From positions 19,239,077-19,303,076 of the forward strand of contig CM043946.1 in the NCBI GenBank assembly GCA_014529385.2: a stretch of 64,000 nucleotides of DNA. Direction: 5' to 3'. Below, in pieces: positions 1 through 10,429 of this stretch (the first letter of the stretch is position 1; every line of letters begins with the position of its first letter). Made by a program: the position numbers and the translations under genes. The notes under the pieces are model-generated. The model worked only from the letters and a program-made list of their open reading frames with translations. It ran no database searches and was not told where the DNA came from. The DNA comes from Adiantum capillus-veneris (taxonomy: Eukaryota > Streptophyta > Polypodiopsida > Polypodiales > Pteridaceae).

Positions 1-755
1 CCACGTAAAGCCAAAACGTAGAAAAATCTACCCGTGGTTTGAACATCTAGTCCACCACAACAAAGGAGGAAGCCCAAAGTCAACCCACCTAAACGTATGA
101 TGGGACAAGATCAAAGTTTAGAGGCTTCTTTTAACAAGTGGATATGCTTATATGCATGCAAGCTATGACAAGGCTATCTCCCTTCTTCATTCATTTGGGA
201 AATAATGAAAAAACTTATTTTTAAGGGTATTTACCACTTTCATGGGCTTCCAGAACACATTGTTTTCATATCAAGCTTTTGGAAAGGCTTGTTGAAGCAT
301 CAAGTAGTAGAGATTAACCTCTCTTAATCCAATCATCCACAAAGTAATGGAAAAACAGAGGGAGTGAATCAAGTCTTACAGCAGTATCTTTGATGCACAA
401 TCAACTATCATAAAGACAATTGGGTAAATTTGATAGCCCCGGCTGAGTTTGCCTACAACAACACTATTCATGCTTCTACTCAACATATCCCATCCTTTGC
501 CAATTATAGTTAGTGTCCAAGGATGGATGTCAACATGAATCTCCAAGTTAATAATCCAACTGCCATAGATTTTTCCACAATAGAGCATTCATAACGAATT
601 GACAAAGAGAACATTCTTATTGCAAAAAAACACCAAATGAAACAACTACCATGCAAGATTAGGGATTCAGTGTGGCTTCCCTACCTCAACCTACGTACAT
701 TTTGCCCTTTTCAAATATTCGATTATCAGAGACTTGGAAGATTCAAGATAATTGG
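1..755 (+). pseudogene. Ty3/gypsy chromovirus remnant (gag scrap plus integrase)
   Basis: Bases about 85-140 match the gag segment near 30895-30950 of the chromovirus at 30009. From about 200 the sequence jumps to integrase, so the middle of the element is deleted. The stretch 330-520 parallels the 34310-34500 integrase core (HPQS-G-T-R-VNQVL motif region). Bases 637-755 parallel the integrase C-terminal part at 34648-34770 (K-DSVWLP, then CPFQIF.YQRLGRFKII). Stops and frameshifts break every frame, so no product is expected. The remnant ends exactly where the LTR of the next element begins at 756. Confidence 0.8.
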
Positions 756-878
756 TGTAAGGACCTGGGTCCTACGGGAAAGGCCACCTGCACGATCATA
801 CAGTGTGTACGCTAAGGGGAGGCTATAAGATAGCACGGTTGGGTGGAGACTAGCACACGCATTACCACCGTCCTTTCA
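756..878 (+). repeat. 5' LTR of copy A, 123 bp
   Basis: It starts TGTAAGGACC and ends CTTTCA, the usual TG...CA limits. Copy B has a homologous LTR of exactly the same length at 7025-7147 on the other strand. A 123-bp LTR is very short for an autonomous element and is in the size range of TRIM LTRs. The preceding sequence is unrelated gypsy integrase, which supports this left boundary. Confidence 0.78.
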
Positions 879-879
879 C

Positions 880-891
880 TGGTATTCGAGC
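880..891 (+). promoter_or_regulatory. Primer binding site, initiator Met tRNA type
   Basis: TGGTATTCGAGC lies one base after the LTR end. The usual plant retrotransposon site complementary to initiator methionine tRNA is TGGTATCAGAGC, so 10 of 12 positions agree. Copy B has TGGTATCCGAGC at the equivalent place (7012-7023, minus strand). Confidence 0.72.
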
Positions 892-1182
892 TATTTTTGG
901 GAGGTGGGAAAAAGCAGGTTGCATGTGCATGCGACGCGCTGCTTCTCTCACATGTTCTACAGATAGCACATCTCTGATGTGCAGCAAAAAGAAGACACAC
1001 AGTTTCCTGTGCACAGCAGCGTGCATGGACACACAAGGAGAGCCGACCATGGCCACCCCACCTACGTCCTCCACGACGGGCCACCAAGGCGGACAAGGCA
1101 ACATCGATCGGCAACTCGACGGCACCGAGGCTCCGAAGGCTTTCGTTGGCTGCGTAGTAGAAAGGCCCACTTAACCCTTGCA

Positions 1183-1262
1183 TGAAGGAGGATTGAACCT
1201 ACCCCATGAGGGTAAGAGGCCAACACTTTACGATCGAGCTATTGACCCTTTGTTGTGTATAA
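1183..1262 (-). other. tRNA-like segment in the leader of copy A
   Basis: Read on the minus strand it begins GGGTCAATAGCTCGATCG. It then has a Lys-like anticodon arm (GGCCTCTTACCC) and a B-box-like GGTAGGTTCAATCC. The D and anticodon stems pair poorly, so it is not a functional tRNA gene. The same segment is present in copy B at about 6650-6745, so it belongs to the element family and was not inserted independently here. It could be a captured tRNA or SINE piece with a remnant Pol III promoter. Confidence 0.5.
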
Positions 1263-1694
1263 CAAGGAAAGATAGCATAATTCTGTTGAAAGGAAAGCTA
1301 GAAAGAAAGGGAAAGCTTTAAACTTCAAGGAAGTAGTTTCACCTTTCCTTTTCACTTCTGGGAGGAAGGCAAGTTTTCCTCCAAACATTCCTTTTTCCTC
1401 AAGAATGTAGCTTCAAAGTGAGCAAAAGCCTTCACAAAAATGACCAATTTTTATAAAGAGGCAACAAAGGTGTTCTTATGACGAACGACACGTGAAGCGC
1501 TAGAATTCTTGCAAGGTCAGGTTCGCATGCAGCAACACAAATCGCGGAGCATACAAAACACAAAGACTTCAATTTCACAAGGTACAAGTTGACGCTTTTT
1601 CTCTCTTTACATTAGTGTGTGTGTTTACCATGGCTAGTGAGGATATCCCACCTACACTTTTGATTTTCAACACGTAGATCAAAATCAGGGTACC

Positions 1695-2570
1695 ACGGGT
1701 GCTGCTGACACTAATATGCATGATGATGATGATCTAGGAGATCATGGGCTTGTGTATATGGTTTCGTTCAAGACTTTGAAACATCGCCAAAGCGTACTTG
1801 AAAGAAACCTCTCTACACTCAATGCAAATGTTACCAATCTTACGGAGTTACTTGTAAAATTTATGAATTCACAGACGGCTCAAGGAGCCACAAGTGGCAC
1901 GGTTCAAGGAAACCAAGCTCGCACGACTCAAGGAGTCCAAGAGACAAGTGCTGCAGAAGATGCAGAAGGTATCAATGTATTACTTAAGAATATCACCATT
2001 CTTGAGTTTCAAGGGGAAGAGCGTAATTGCAACAAGGATGCGGTCAATACGTTCTTACACAAATGGAGTGATATTTATAAATTGAGACACACCCCGGATA
2101 TAAAAATGGATGTGGAAACAAGTCTATCTCTTAAAGGCAAGACCTATAAGTGGTGGATGACATTTCCAATAATGCTCGTCCTCCGCCTTGGGCTACGTTT
2201 CAAGCTTCTTTCTCCAAAGAGTTTTTGGACTCTAATGAAGAAGATAAGAATTGGTTAGCATGGGATGCATGCATGCCTGGCCTCTCTCTCACACAGTACC
2301 TTTTGAAGTATCGAAAAATCATATTAGAACTAGAAGGTCTAGATGAATTCCAAAAGATACGAGGTTTTAATTGAGGTCTTGATAAAGACTATCGTCTTCA
2401 TGTCAAGATCCAACATCCAAAAACTTTGAAAGAAGCCATCAGTCATGCCCAAAGATATGATGATGAACAAGAGAGGAAAGAAATGTTCCCTACTCTAAGA
2501 ACACTTTTGTTAAGAGAAATGTGGCTAAGATGCAATGACGAGGTAGATCTCCCGCACGTTCCAAGAGAAT
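1695..2570 (+). pseudogene. gag of copy A, start codon lost
   Basis: The frame starting near 1716 (MHDDDDLGDHGL) encodes a gag capsid region, including HKWSDIYKLRHTPDI and KGKTYKWWMTFP, which recur in copy B. Comparison with copy B shows the family's likely initiator ATG (6224 in B) is ACG at 1695-1697 here. The frame is lost near 2258 and continues in another (2150-2374), then hits a stop. The downstream segment 2390-2520 matches B in broken frames. Not translatable as a whole. Confidence 0.75.
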
Positions 2571-2679
2571 AAGAGACAGTCTACTTCTCCACGTCCACAA
2601 GAGGCTAAGAAGCTTAAGCATTCATGAGATACTCCACGTGGGTCTCTCAGCACGGCTGATTTTGAGCGTGCAAAGAAAC

Positions 2680-3300
2680 ATCATTTTTATTTTACATATC
2701 TTTTGGACCAATAGAACAAGAAAGATTGTCCTCTTTTTCAAGGCAAAGAAAAGGCCATGTACATGGTGCAACGTCTCACATGAGATTCATCTTCTAAATA
2801 TTGTGTTGTAGAGGTTCTTCATATAAAAAAAAGCACAAGTGTTGTGTGCCTACTTCAATATGGCAGCCCACCTTTGGTCCCCATGGTTTGATTCGCATGC
2901 ATGGCACTATTAATGGACAACATGTTTGTATTTTAGTGGATGTTGGTGCAACTCATAACTTCTGAACTATAAGCTAGTAATAAATTGAAGTTTACACAGA
3001 CTCCCTGCTCTCACAAGTATGTGGCGGAGCAAAGTCTGGGAATGATAAAGAAGTATGGGACACGATAGTTCAAGGGGTTGAGCTTATTGTTCAAGATCAT
3101 ACGATGATCCTTGACTTCCAAGTTATGAACATGGCCCGCGCTGATGTAGTTTTAGGACGGGAGTGGCTGTATGGTTTAAGAAACAGATTGCACACTAGTT
3201 ATGAACACAACTCCTTATCTTTCATGGCCAATGGTAAACATGTGCTTTTGCTTGGTGAGAAAATATACCATCTACACCTCTTATATGTATAGTCGAGCTT
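2680..3300 (+). pseudogene. Zinc-knuckle and aspartic protease region of copy A
   Basis: The piece around 2930-2965 encodes a protease active-site-like sequence, DVGATHNF, where DSGAT is usual; a stop follows. The final protease part is open at 3104-3292 and includes ADVVLGREWLYGL, corresponding to the conserved hydrophobic-LG motif of retropepsins. Copy B carries the same block at 4531-5128. Several stops separate the pieces, so it is inactive. Confidence 0.7.
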
Positions 3301-3513
3301 TCTATTTTGCAAAAAGCAGCTTTAATAGATGAAGTCTTTTTGTGTTATTGCTTGTCTCCAAGTCTTGTGAATTCTCAAAAGCAAAGTGTGATGAATTCTA
3401 GTAATGGTATGCAAAGTGCAAAGAATTCTAATGATAAGCAAACAAATCTAACGAGCAAAGTGCTCTCAATTTTAATTCTATAGAGCAACGTGCAACTGTT
3501 GTAAAATAAACAT

Positions 3514-4440
3514 ATCACGGATATACTGTCGATAAAATCCATCCATGCCTAAAAATATTTGAAGCTCCACAACCATGTTGGGATGAAAAAATGGCAGCGA
3601 CCTTGTCAATGTCCATTTTGATGCCAGAATAAGAGATCACATGACCGAGGTAATGTATCTCTATTTAAAAGAACTCGCACTTGCTTTGCTTAGCATACAG
3701 CACTTAAGCTCGTAGCTATTCGAACACTAATCGTAAGTGTTCTACGTGTTCACCTTGAGTCTTACTGTAAATGAGAATGTCATCAAGGAAAATCGCAAGA
3801 AATAGGGAAGTAAGACACTATCCATGAGTATCATAAATGTAGCTGGAAAATTGTTTAGACCAAAAGGCATAACCAAAAATTCAAAATACCCGAACCGTGT
3901 TCTAAAGTCGGTTGTGGAGATATCTTGCAAGAGAATACTCACCTGGTCGTATCATGAACAAAGATCTATCTTTGTATAGTATCTTGCCCCATGGAGTGGA
4001 TCAAATAACTCATCCACTCAAGACAAAGAATACTTGTTCTTGATGGTTATGGCATTTAATCCACGATAATCTACACACATACGTATAGTATCATCTTTCT
4101 TTTTTGCCAATAGAATTGGTGATGCCCAAGGCGAAGTGCTAGATCTAATGAAACCACGGGCAAGGTAGTCAGCCAATTGACTCTCAATCGCCTTGGCTTC
4201 TTTAGCACTCATACGATAATGTGGTTTACTCACCGGTTTAGTGCCTGACAAGACATATATGCCATGTTGCACATCACGTGTAGGGGGTAAACCCGACGGT
4301 AAGTCACTTGAAAATATATCACTATACTTCGTAAGTGAGTCAGCTTTTGTGGTGCAAATGGAGAAATTAAACTAGAGTTATGTTGGGGTGGAGAATCTTG
4401 TATTTTTTCTAATGTTTGTTTTACAACAGTTACACATTTC
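3514..4440 (-). pseudogene. Ty3/gypsy reverse transcriptase fragment of copy B
   Basis: The N-terminal RT domain is open at 4272-4018: [32 protein letters not shown] and [15 protein letters not shown]. After a frameshift it continues at 3942-3742 with FGYFEFLVMPFGLNNFPATF. The F-DD catalytic region follows in another frame as frameshifted LRFSLMTF. The remainder, 3740-3514, carries the palm/thumb remnant ending near the HGWILSTVYP region. RNase H and integrase are missing because the element is cut at 3514. Confidence 0.8.
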
Positions 4441-4530
4441 TCTATAGAATACAAATTGATAGCACTTTGATTGTTTGATTTGTTAACACTTTTCTTATCA
4501 TGATAATTCATTGCACTTTGCATACCATTA

Positions 4531-5260
4531 CTAGATTTCACAACACTTTGCTCTTGAGAATTCACAAACCTTGCAGACAAGCAATAACACAAAAAGACTT
4601 CTTGTATTAAAATCTACTTTCTGTAAAATAAAAAACTCAATTGTACATATAAGAGGTGCAGATGGTATATTTTTCTCACCAAGCAAAAGCACATTTTTAC
4701 CATTGTCTATAAGGGATAAGAAGTTATATTCATAACTAGTGTGCAATGTGTTTCCTAAACCATGCAACCACTCCCGTCCTAAAGCAACATCAGCAGGATC
4801 CCTGTTCATAATTTAAAAGATAAGAGTCATTTGTATGATCTTGAATCATAAGCTCAACCCGTTGAACAACCATGTCGCATACTTCTTTATCATTGCCAGA
4901 CATGTGTTCGACCACATACTTGTGAGAGCAGGGAGTCTGTGTAAGCTTCAATTTCTTAAGTAGCTTATAGTTCAGGAAGTTATGAGTTGCACCATCATCC
5001 ACTAAAATACGAACATGTTGTCTATTAATAGTGCCATGCATGCGAATCAAGCCAAAGGTGGACTGCCACATTGAAGCAGGCACACAACACTGTACTTTTC
5101 TTCCATATGAAGAACCTCTACAACACAATATTTAGGTGATGAATTTAATGTGAAGCATTGCACCGTGTGCATGGCCTTTTCTTTGCCTTGCAAAAGAAGA
5201 CAATCTTTCTTGTTATGTTGGTCCGAAAGACATCTAAAACACAAATTGTATTTTTTTGCA
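4531..5260 (-). pseudogene. Zinc knuckle plus aspartic protease of copy B
   Basis: A CCHC knuckle is visible as CFRCLSDQHNKKDC (C-x2-C-x4-H-x4-C) just below 5244. It is followed by a retropepsin-like stretch: ILVDDGATHNFLN at the active site, where the family normally has DSGAT, and DVALGREWLHGLG as the LG motif. Both regions are in open but different frames, with an intervening stop after LLNYEQG. Replacement of the active-site Ser by Asp suggests loss of protease activity, although copy A has Val at this site, so the ancestral residue is not certain. Confidence 0.72.
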
Positions 5261-5469
5261 CACTCAAAATCAGAAGTGCTAAGAGATCCACGAGGAGTAT
5301 CTTGTGATTGCTTAGGCTTCTTATCCTCTTATGGGCGTGGAGAGGTAGATTGTCTCTTATTCCTCTTGGAACGTGTGGGAGATCTACCTCACCATTGGCT
5401 CTTTGCCACATTCCTCTCAGCAAAATTATTCTTAGAGTATAGAACATTTCCTTTCATCTCTTGGTCATC

Positions 5470-6224
5470 ATCACATCTTTGGGTATGACTGATGGCTTCT
5501 TCCAAATTTTTTGGAAGACGATAGTCTTTGTCACGACCCCTATTAAAACGTCGTATCTCTTGAAATTCATCTAGATCCTCTAGTTTTAATATGATTTTTT
5601 GATACTTTAAAAGGTACTATGTAAGAGAGAGGCCAGACATGTGGCATACATCCCGTGCTAACCAATTCTTGTCTTCTTCATTGGAGTCCAAAAACTCTTT
5701 GGAAGAAAGAAGCTTGAAGCGCAGCCCAAGACGCAAGACGAACATTTATTGGAAATGTCATCCACCACTTATAGGTCTTGCCTTCAAGAGATAGACTTGT
5801 TTCTACCACCGTCTTTATATCCAGGGTGTGTCTCAATCTATGAATATCACTCCATTTGTGTATGAACATATCGACTGCATCCTTGTTGCGATCACGCGCT
5901 TCCCCGTGAAACTCAAGAATTGTGATATTCTTAAGTGATGAAATACTACCTTTTGCATCTTCTGAAGTACTTGTCTCTTAGAACTCCCTGAGTCGTTCAA
6001 GATTGGTTCCCTTGAACCGTGCCACTTATGGCTCCTTCAGCCGTTTGTGAATTCATAAATTTCACAAGTAGCTTCATAAGATTTGTACTATTTGCATTGA
6101 GTGCAAAGAGGTTGCGTTCAAGTATGCTTTGGCGAGTTTCCAAAGTCTTGAAAGTAGCCATATCTACAAGGCCATGATCTTCTAGATTATTATCGTCATG
6201 CATATTAGTGTCAGCAGCATCCAT
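5470..6224 (-). pseudogene. gag of copy B
   Basis: The likely start ATG is at 6224 (MDAADTNMHDDNNLEDHGL). Capsid-like sequence continues through LVKFMNSQTAEGAISG. It is then frameshifted and resumes at 5869 with HKWSDIHRLRHTLDI and EGKTYKWWMTFP. The same order and wording occur in copy A. Frame breaks near 5997 and 5680 make it a pseudogene. A downstream piece at about 5470-5640 matches copy A 2330-2460. Confidence 0.75.
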
Positions 6225-6649
6225 GGTGCCTTGATTTTGATGTGTGTGTAAGAGGAATATCCACAGTGACCATGGTAAACACACACTAATGTAAAGAGAG
6301 AAAAAAACTTCAACTTGTACCTTGTGAAATTGAAATCTGTGTTTTTCATGCTTCGCGATTTGTGTTGCATGCGAACCTCGCTTTGCAAGAATTGTAGCGC
6401 TTCACGTGTCGTACGTCGTAAGAACACCTTTGTTGATTCTTCACAAAAACTTGTCTTTTTCGTGAAGACTTTAGTTCACTTTTAAGCTATCTCCTGAAGG
6501 AAAAAAGAGTTTTTGGAGGAAAACTTGCCTTCCTCTAAGAAGTGAAAAGGAAAGGTGAAACTACTTCCTTGAAGTTTGAAGCTTTCCCTTTCCTTATAGC
6601 ATTCTTTTCAACATAAATATACTATCTTTCCTCGTTATTCACAACAAGA

Positions 6650-6745
6650 GTCAATAGCTTGATGGTAAAGTGTCGATGATAAAGTGTTGGCCACTTACCC
6701 TCATGGGGTGGATTCAACCCTCCTTCATGCAAGGGTTAAGCGGGC
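6650..6745 (+). other. tRNA-like segment in the leader of copy B
   Basis: On the plus strand, GAGTCAATAGCTTGATGG is followed by GTTGGCCACTTACCC and GGGTGGATTCAACCC. It corresponds to the minus-strand segment at 1183-1262 in copy A. The D-arm-like and T-arm-like parts resemble Pol III A and B boxes. An insertion in the D-loop region and weak stems argue against a working tRNA. Confidence 0.48.
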
Positions 6746-7024
6746 CTTCCTACGCGCGCAGCCAAGGGTGTCAACGAAAGCCTTCGAAGCCTCGATGTCG
6801 TAGAGTTGCCGATCGAGTTTGCCTTGGTCGTACACTATGGAGCACGTAGGTGGGGCTATCGCGGTCGACTGTCGCTGTTTGTCTTCGCACATAGGAAACT
6901 ATGCGTGCCTTCTTTTTGCTGCACAGTGGAGACGTCGCCGTCTGCAAATTATGGGAGAGAAGTAGCGCATCACATGCACATGCAACCCGCTTTTTCACTT
7001 CCCTAACAACAGCTCGGATACCAA

Positions 7025-7147
7025 TGAAAGAGCGACGATAATGCATGTGCTAGTCTCTACCCAACCGTGCTATCTTATAGCCTTCCCCTAGCATACACAT
7101 TGTCCGAGCGTGTCGGTGGCCTTGGCCGTAGGACCCATGTCCTTACA
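7025..7147 (-). repeat. 5' LTR of copy B, 123 bp
   Basis: On the minus strand it runs from TGTAAGGACATGGG to CTCTTTCA. It aligns end to end with the LTR at 756-878, with scattered substitutions. The primer binding site follows after one base. The adjoining sequence to the right (7148 on) is unrelated to the element. Confidence 0.78.
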
Positions 7148-7529
7148 TTTAAATTGTCCGATATTGTATCTCCAACGATATATAGAAGGCCAAGAATTGT
7201 TGAGCTTTTGATAGCGATCTCTCTCTGGCTAGCTTCTCAAAGATTGTACAAGAAATCAAGGAGTCAATATGTGGTAGGTAAAAGGCATAACCCAAATGAT
7301 TGGCTTAGGGAGACCCTCGCCATCCGATCGAGCCCTGTTTTGTAGACAATTGGACTCTTTGTAGTAGCACGATGCTAAGTACTATTAACTAAGCTTGGAC
7401 GTAAACCTCCAACCCTCGAGACTTCTCATGAGCTTGATACTGGTTTATATATTTCTTGATGACATCTTAATACAATCATTAATTAATTTGTGACTATGAT
7501 TCCTAGAGACCTCAAATTCTAAATGAAAA

Positions 7530-7532
<3 letters not shown>
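7148..7532. other. Unassigned intergenic sequence
   Basis: No coding or repeat feature recognised. The stretch lies between the copy B LTR and a CT microsatellite. Confidence 0.4.
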
Positions 7533-7582
<50 letters not shown>

Positions 7583-7633
7583 CCTTCACTTGGATATCAT
7601 ACTCTACCTCTATCTTCAGCTTTAACGAGATCA

Positions 7634-7669
<36 letters not shown>
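7533..7669. repeat. Two CT microsatellites
   Basis: (CT)n runs at 7533-7579 and 7634-7669, separated by about 54 bp of unique sequence. They give spurious Ser-Leu open frames on both strands. Confidence 0.95.
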
Positions 7670-7672
<3 letters not shown>

Positions 7673-7904
7673 AGAGGAGCTAGCTCAAATCTGCAATGCA
7701 ACATGCACCTCCAAATGGCACGACTCCTATGAGCAGCACGAAAAAAATAATGTCTTTCCGTATGCCTTCGCCTGCACATAGCATCTTTCTCTTTCTCCCC
7801 TCTCTCTCTCTCCTCAAACTACTACTCTCGAAACTAGCATTCCATTTTGTTTCACCTCAAATTTCAAAAATTCCAAAAGCTTCCCCAAAAGTTTGTTATA
7901 AATT

Positions 7905-8460
7905 CTGAAAATGCCACGTTTAAAATATTTAGCTATTCCCAAAATACCCCGGTTATGAGATAAATATTCAAAGATAGGAAAAATTGTAGCTTTTCATAAG
8001 AAGGTTGATGGACTATCAATACAAGATCATACAACTAGAGTTGGTCATGTAAGCTTTGGAGATGGATTGTTTCATTAATTTTTGACATTATTGACAATTA
8101 AGCACTCAAAAAGCGAGCCCAATTGTCAAAAAGGAAAAAAGATGAAAAAATCTTTGGAATTTTTAAAATTTTAGGGGTGTTGGGTCTTAATCCATAAAAA
8201 TCTCCCTTTATCTCATTCTCTTTCTCTCTCTCCTCCAAGTACCCTCTTCCCTTTGGCCAATTTCGCTAAGACAATACAAAAAAGAGATGTATATTCGTTT
8301 CTTCTAATGATAACTTAAGAGATAAGCAAAAGTAAAAGGTATTTTTCTCTCACAACACAGTCTGTTTTGATTTACTTTAAAACATATGGAAAAATATATT
8401 GTATCTCTTTCGATTCCCTTTAAAACAAATGGAAAAAAGATTTCACTAAAATAGTACAAA
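7905..8460. repeat. Dispersed repeat, copy 1
   Basis: Bases 7960-8140 (GTAGCTTTTCATAAGAAG onward, through CTCAATTGTCAAAAAG-like text) match 16570-16765. The block 8288-8420 (TTTCTTCTAATGATAACTTAAGAG, then TTTTGATT..CTTTAAAAC) matches 16388-16475. The two blocks occur in opposite order in the two places, so the copies are rearranged. No coding sequence is recognised; family unknown. Confidence 0.7.
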
Positions 8461-8696
8461 AGTGAGTTTGCGATGAAGAGGTAAGAGGGATTCTAGACTT
8501 CGTCATTTTCGGCTTTGTGTGAGCCTCATGGGTGAAGGGCCCGTTGGAGGCTGTTATAGGGGAGGGCGGCCATGTTCAGATCTCTGTCATCGACGGCGCC
8601 TACAATAGGTGTGTAGCGGTGCATCTGTATCAGGGTGGTACTCCAAGAGACGGTACTCCGCCTGGCGGCCCTTTTTCAAGCGCTCTTCCCCTCCCA
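8461..8696. other. Unassigned sequence next to the copia LTR
   Basis: It contains a 60-codon open frame at 8532-8714 with no recognised similarity. The copia LTR is cut off at 8697, so this is probably flanking DNA brought in by a deletion or rearrangement. Confidence 0.35.
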
Positions 8697-8846
8697 TTAC
8701 TTAGTGTGCAATAGAAAGATTGATAGCCCTAGAGTGATGGGCGTATATACAATGCACAAGGGGAAAAAACCTCCTAAAGAGGGAAAAAAATGCCCTGACA
8801 GTCCTAGTGTGTTCACACACATCACCACCACATGTATATGGTAACA
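8697..8846 (-). repeat. Partial 3' LTR of copia copy 1
   Basis: On the minus strand it starts TGTTACCATATACATGTGG at 8846 and matches the complete 227-bp LTR at 61748-61974 for 150 bp, ending after CACACTAAGTAAT. The last third of the LTR is missing. The polypurine tract AAGGGGGATTT lies immediately upstream (8847-8857). Confidence 0.85.
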
Positions 8847-8921
8847 AATCCCCCTTGGAGTGATGCGGTGAACGAGCACTGACACATGAGTAAAGGGAAC
8901 TGCCATGCCCTAAGGACATGA

Positions 8922-10420
8922 TCAGTCCACAAAGGAGAGTAAGCCCAAAGCTTTGCGAAAAGCTTGAAGCTTCTCACGAGACAATGCCTTTGCGAAAAGA
9001 TCTGCAAAGTTGTCCTGTGTTGGCACATAAGCCAAGCTCATCTCTCCTGCTGAGAGCCTCTCCCTGACATAATGGTAATGCACTTCAATGTGCTTTGTGC
9101 GAGCATGAAAAACTGGGTTCCTCGCAACTCCCAATGCGCTATGACTATCAGTGTAGATAGTGTTGGCAGTATCCTGTCCAACATCCAAATCAGCCATACA
9201 CACTCAACTGTAGCTGTGAAAACTGCCCTGTACTCGGCCTCACAACTTGAAGTGGCCACTGTAGGTTGCTTCTTCCTCAACCATGATATACATGAACTGC
9301 TAAGCATGAAACAAAAACCACTTGTGGACAGTCGCATGTCAAAACAACCAGCCCAATCTAAGTCCGAAAAAGCATTTAAGTCTGGCGGCAATGATCCCCC
9401 CTTGGGATAAAACAACCCAAGATGTAAAGTGCCACTAAGGTAGCGAAAAATCCTCTTGACAGCCTGCCAATGCTTACACCCTAGGTTATGCATAAATCTG
9501 TTGACCTGTGAGACTACAAATTGAATATCGTGTTACATACATAAATGAGGCAGCCAACAACGGTTTGGTAAAGAGTGACATCAGCAGAATCGCCAGCATC
9601 ACGTAGACTCAACTTCAAACCTGTTTCCGTGGGAGTGGCAATAGGTTTACATCCTCAAGTCCAAACTTACATAGCAATTGCTCTATGTAACTTTCCTGAC
9701 ACAAGGCAATACCATCATCACACTGCTTAAACTGTACACCCAAGTAATGATCAACAACCCCAAATCTTACATCTTGAAAGTAGCATTCAAATCAGCCTTA
9801 AATTCAGCAATATGTCTCTCATTTGGTCCAGTGATCAATACATCATCGACATAAAGAACCACAATGAGAAGTATATCACCCTCACGCTTTACATACAATG
9901 TGCTTTCTGTTGGGCTGTTAGGAAAGCCTCGTTTAACCAAATGAGTGTCAGTTTTCTCATACCAAGCACGAGGAGATTGCTTCAACCCATACAAAGCCTT
10001 CTAACATCTACAGACTTTGTCCTCTTGTCTTTTTATAACAAACCGTGAGACTGCGTTACATAAACTTCCTCAAATATGTCACCATTCAAGAAAGCAGTGA
10101 CAATGTCTGATTGATGTGCATCTCAACCAAAATGACCTGCAAATGTACATAGAAAACACACAGTAGTCATACGACAAGTGGGAGCAAAAGTCTCTTCATA
10201 ATCTATACCTTTTCACTATGCATAGCCCTTTGCAACAAGTGGAGATTTATGGCGATCAATCTCTCCATCCGGCTTGCGTTTCAACTTGTAAACCCACTTC
10301 ATACCAATGGCCTTTTTGCCAAGGAGGCAAATCACATAAAGTCCATGTGTCATTTTCTATAAGTGCATCATATTCTGATTGCATGGAAACCATCTAAGTC
10401 TCTAAATCTTGTGCTTCATC
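8922..10420 (-). pseudogene. copia reverse transcriptase and RNase H
   Basis: RT is seen at 9994-9767 (MYGLKQSPRAWYEK and the catalytic LYVDDVLITGP). RNase H is at 9493-8922 (SDLDWAGCFDMRLSTSGF, SSCISWLRKKQPTVATSSC-EAEYRA, then NTIYTDSHSALGVA). The upstream RT part 10000-10400 reads only in short broken frames. Compared with the copy at 60.1-61.6 kb there are several small insertions and deletions. Non-functional. Confidence 0.85.
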
Positions 10421-10429
10421 AAAAGATAA

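Larger units (their letters stand above)
756..3513 (+). mobile_element. Short-LTR Ty3/gypsy element, copy A (5' part)
   Basis: This is the 5' portion of an LTR retrotransposon: a 123-bp LTR, an initiator-Met-type primer binding site, a leader, gag, a zinc-knuckle/protease region, then an abrupt end. Every part has a counterpart in inverted order at 4429-7147 (copy B). Homology stops at 3513, where minus-strand reverse transcriptase sequence of copy B begins. The copy lacks reverse transcriptase, RNase H, integrase and a 3' LTR. It is placed in Ty3/gypsy because copy B carries a gypsy-type reverse transcriptase. Confidence 0.82.
3514..7147 (-). mobile_element. Short-LTR Ty3/gypsy element, copy B (truncated in RT)
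   Basis: Read on the minus strand from 7147 downward: 123-bp LTR, primer binding site, leader with the tRNA-like segment, gag, CCHC zinc knuckle, aspartic protease, and reverse transcriptase. The element stops at 3514 against copy A, shortly after the motif region LGHVISYSGI and before RNase H. It is more complete than copy A but carries many stops and frameshifts. Orientation is opposite to copy A, so the two form a large inverted repeat. Confidence 0.82.

Noticed and set aside
812-1183. Minus-strand 123-codon frame in the copy A leader
   Set aside because: It overlaps the LTR, primer site and leader of the retroelement, is not conserved as a frame in copy B, and matches no family.
1183-1262. 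Functional tRNA genes at 1.2, 6.7, 14.3 and 15.4 kb
   Set aside because: Pol III box-like motifs are present but acceptor and anticodon stems do not pair well; they sit in transposable elements.
7523-7732. Ser-Leu repeat peptides over CT tracts (also at 15.0, 16.0, 27.2 kb)
   Set aside because: Translation of microsatellites; no start context or flanking coding sequence.
8532-8714. Small gene next to the copia LTR
   Set aside because: Sixty codons, no recognisable domain, and its 3' end runs into LTR sequence.
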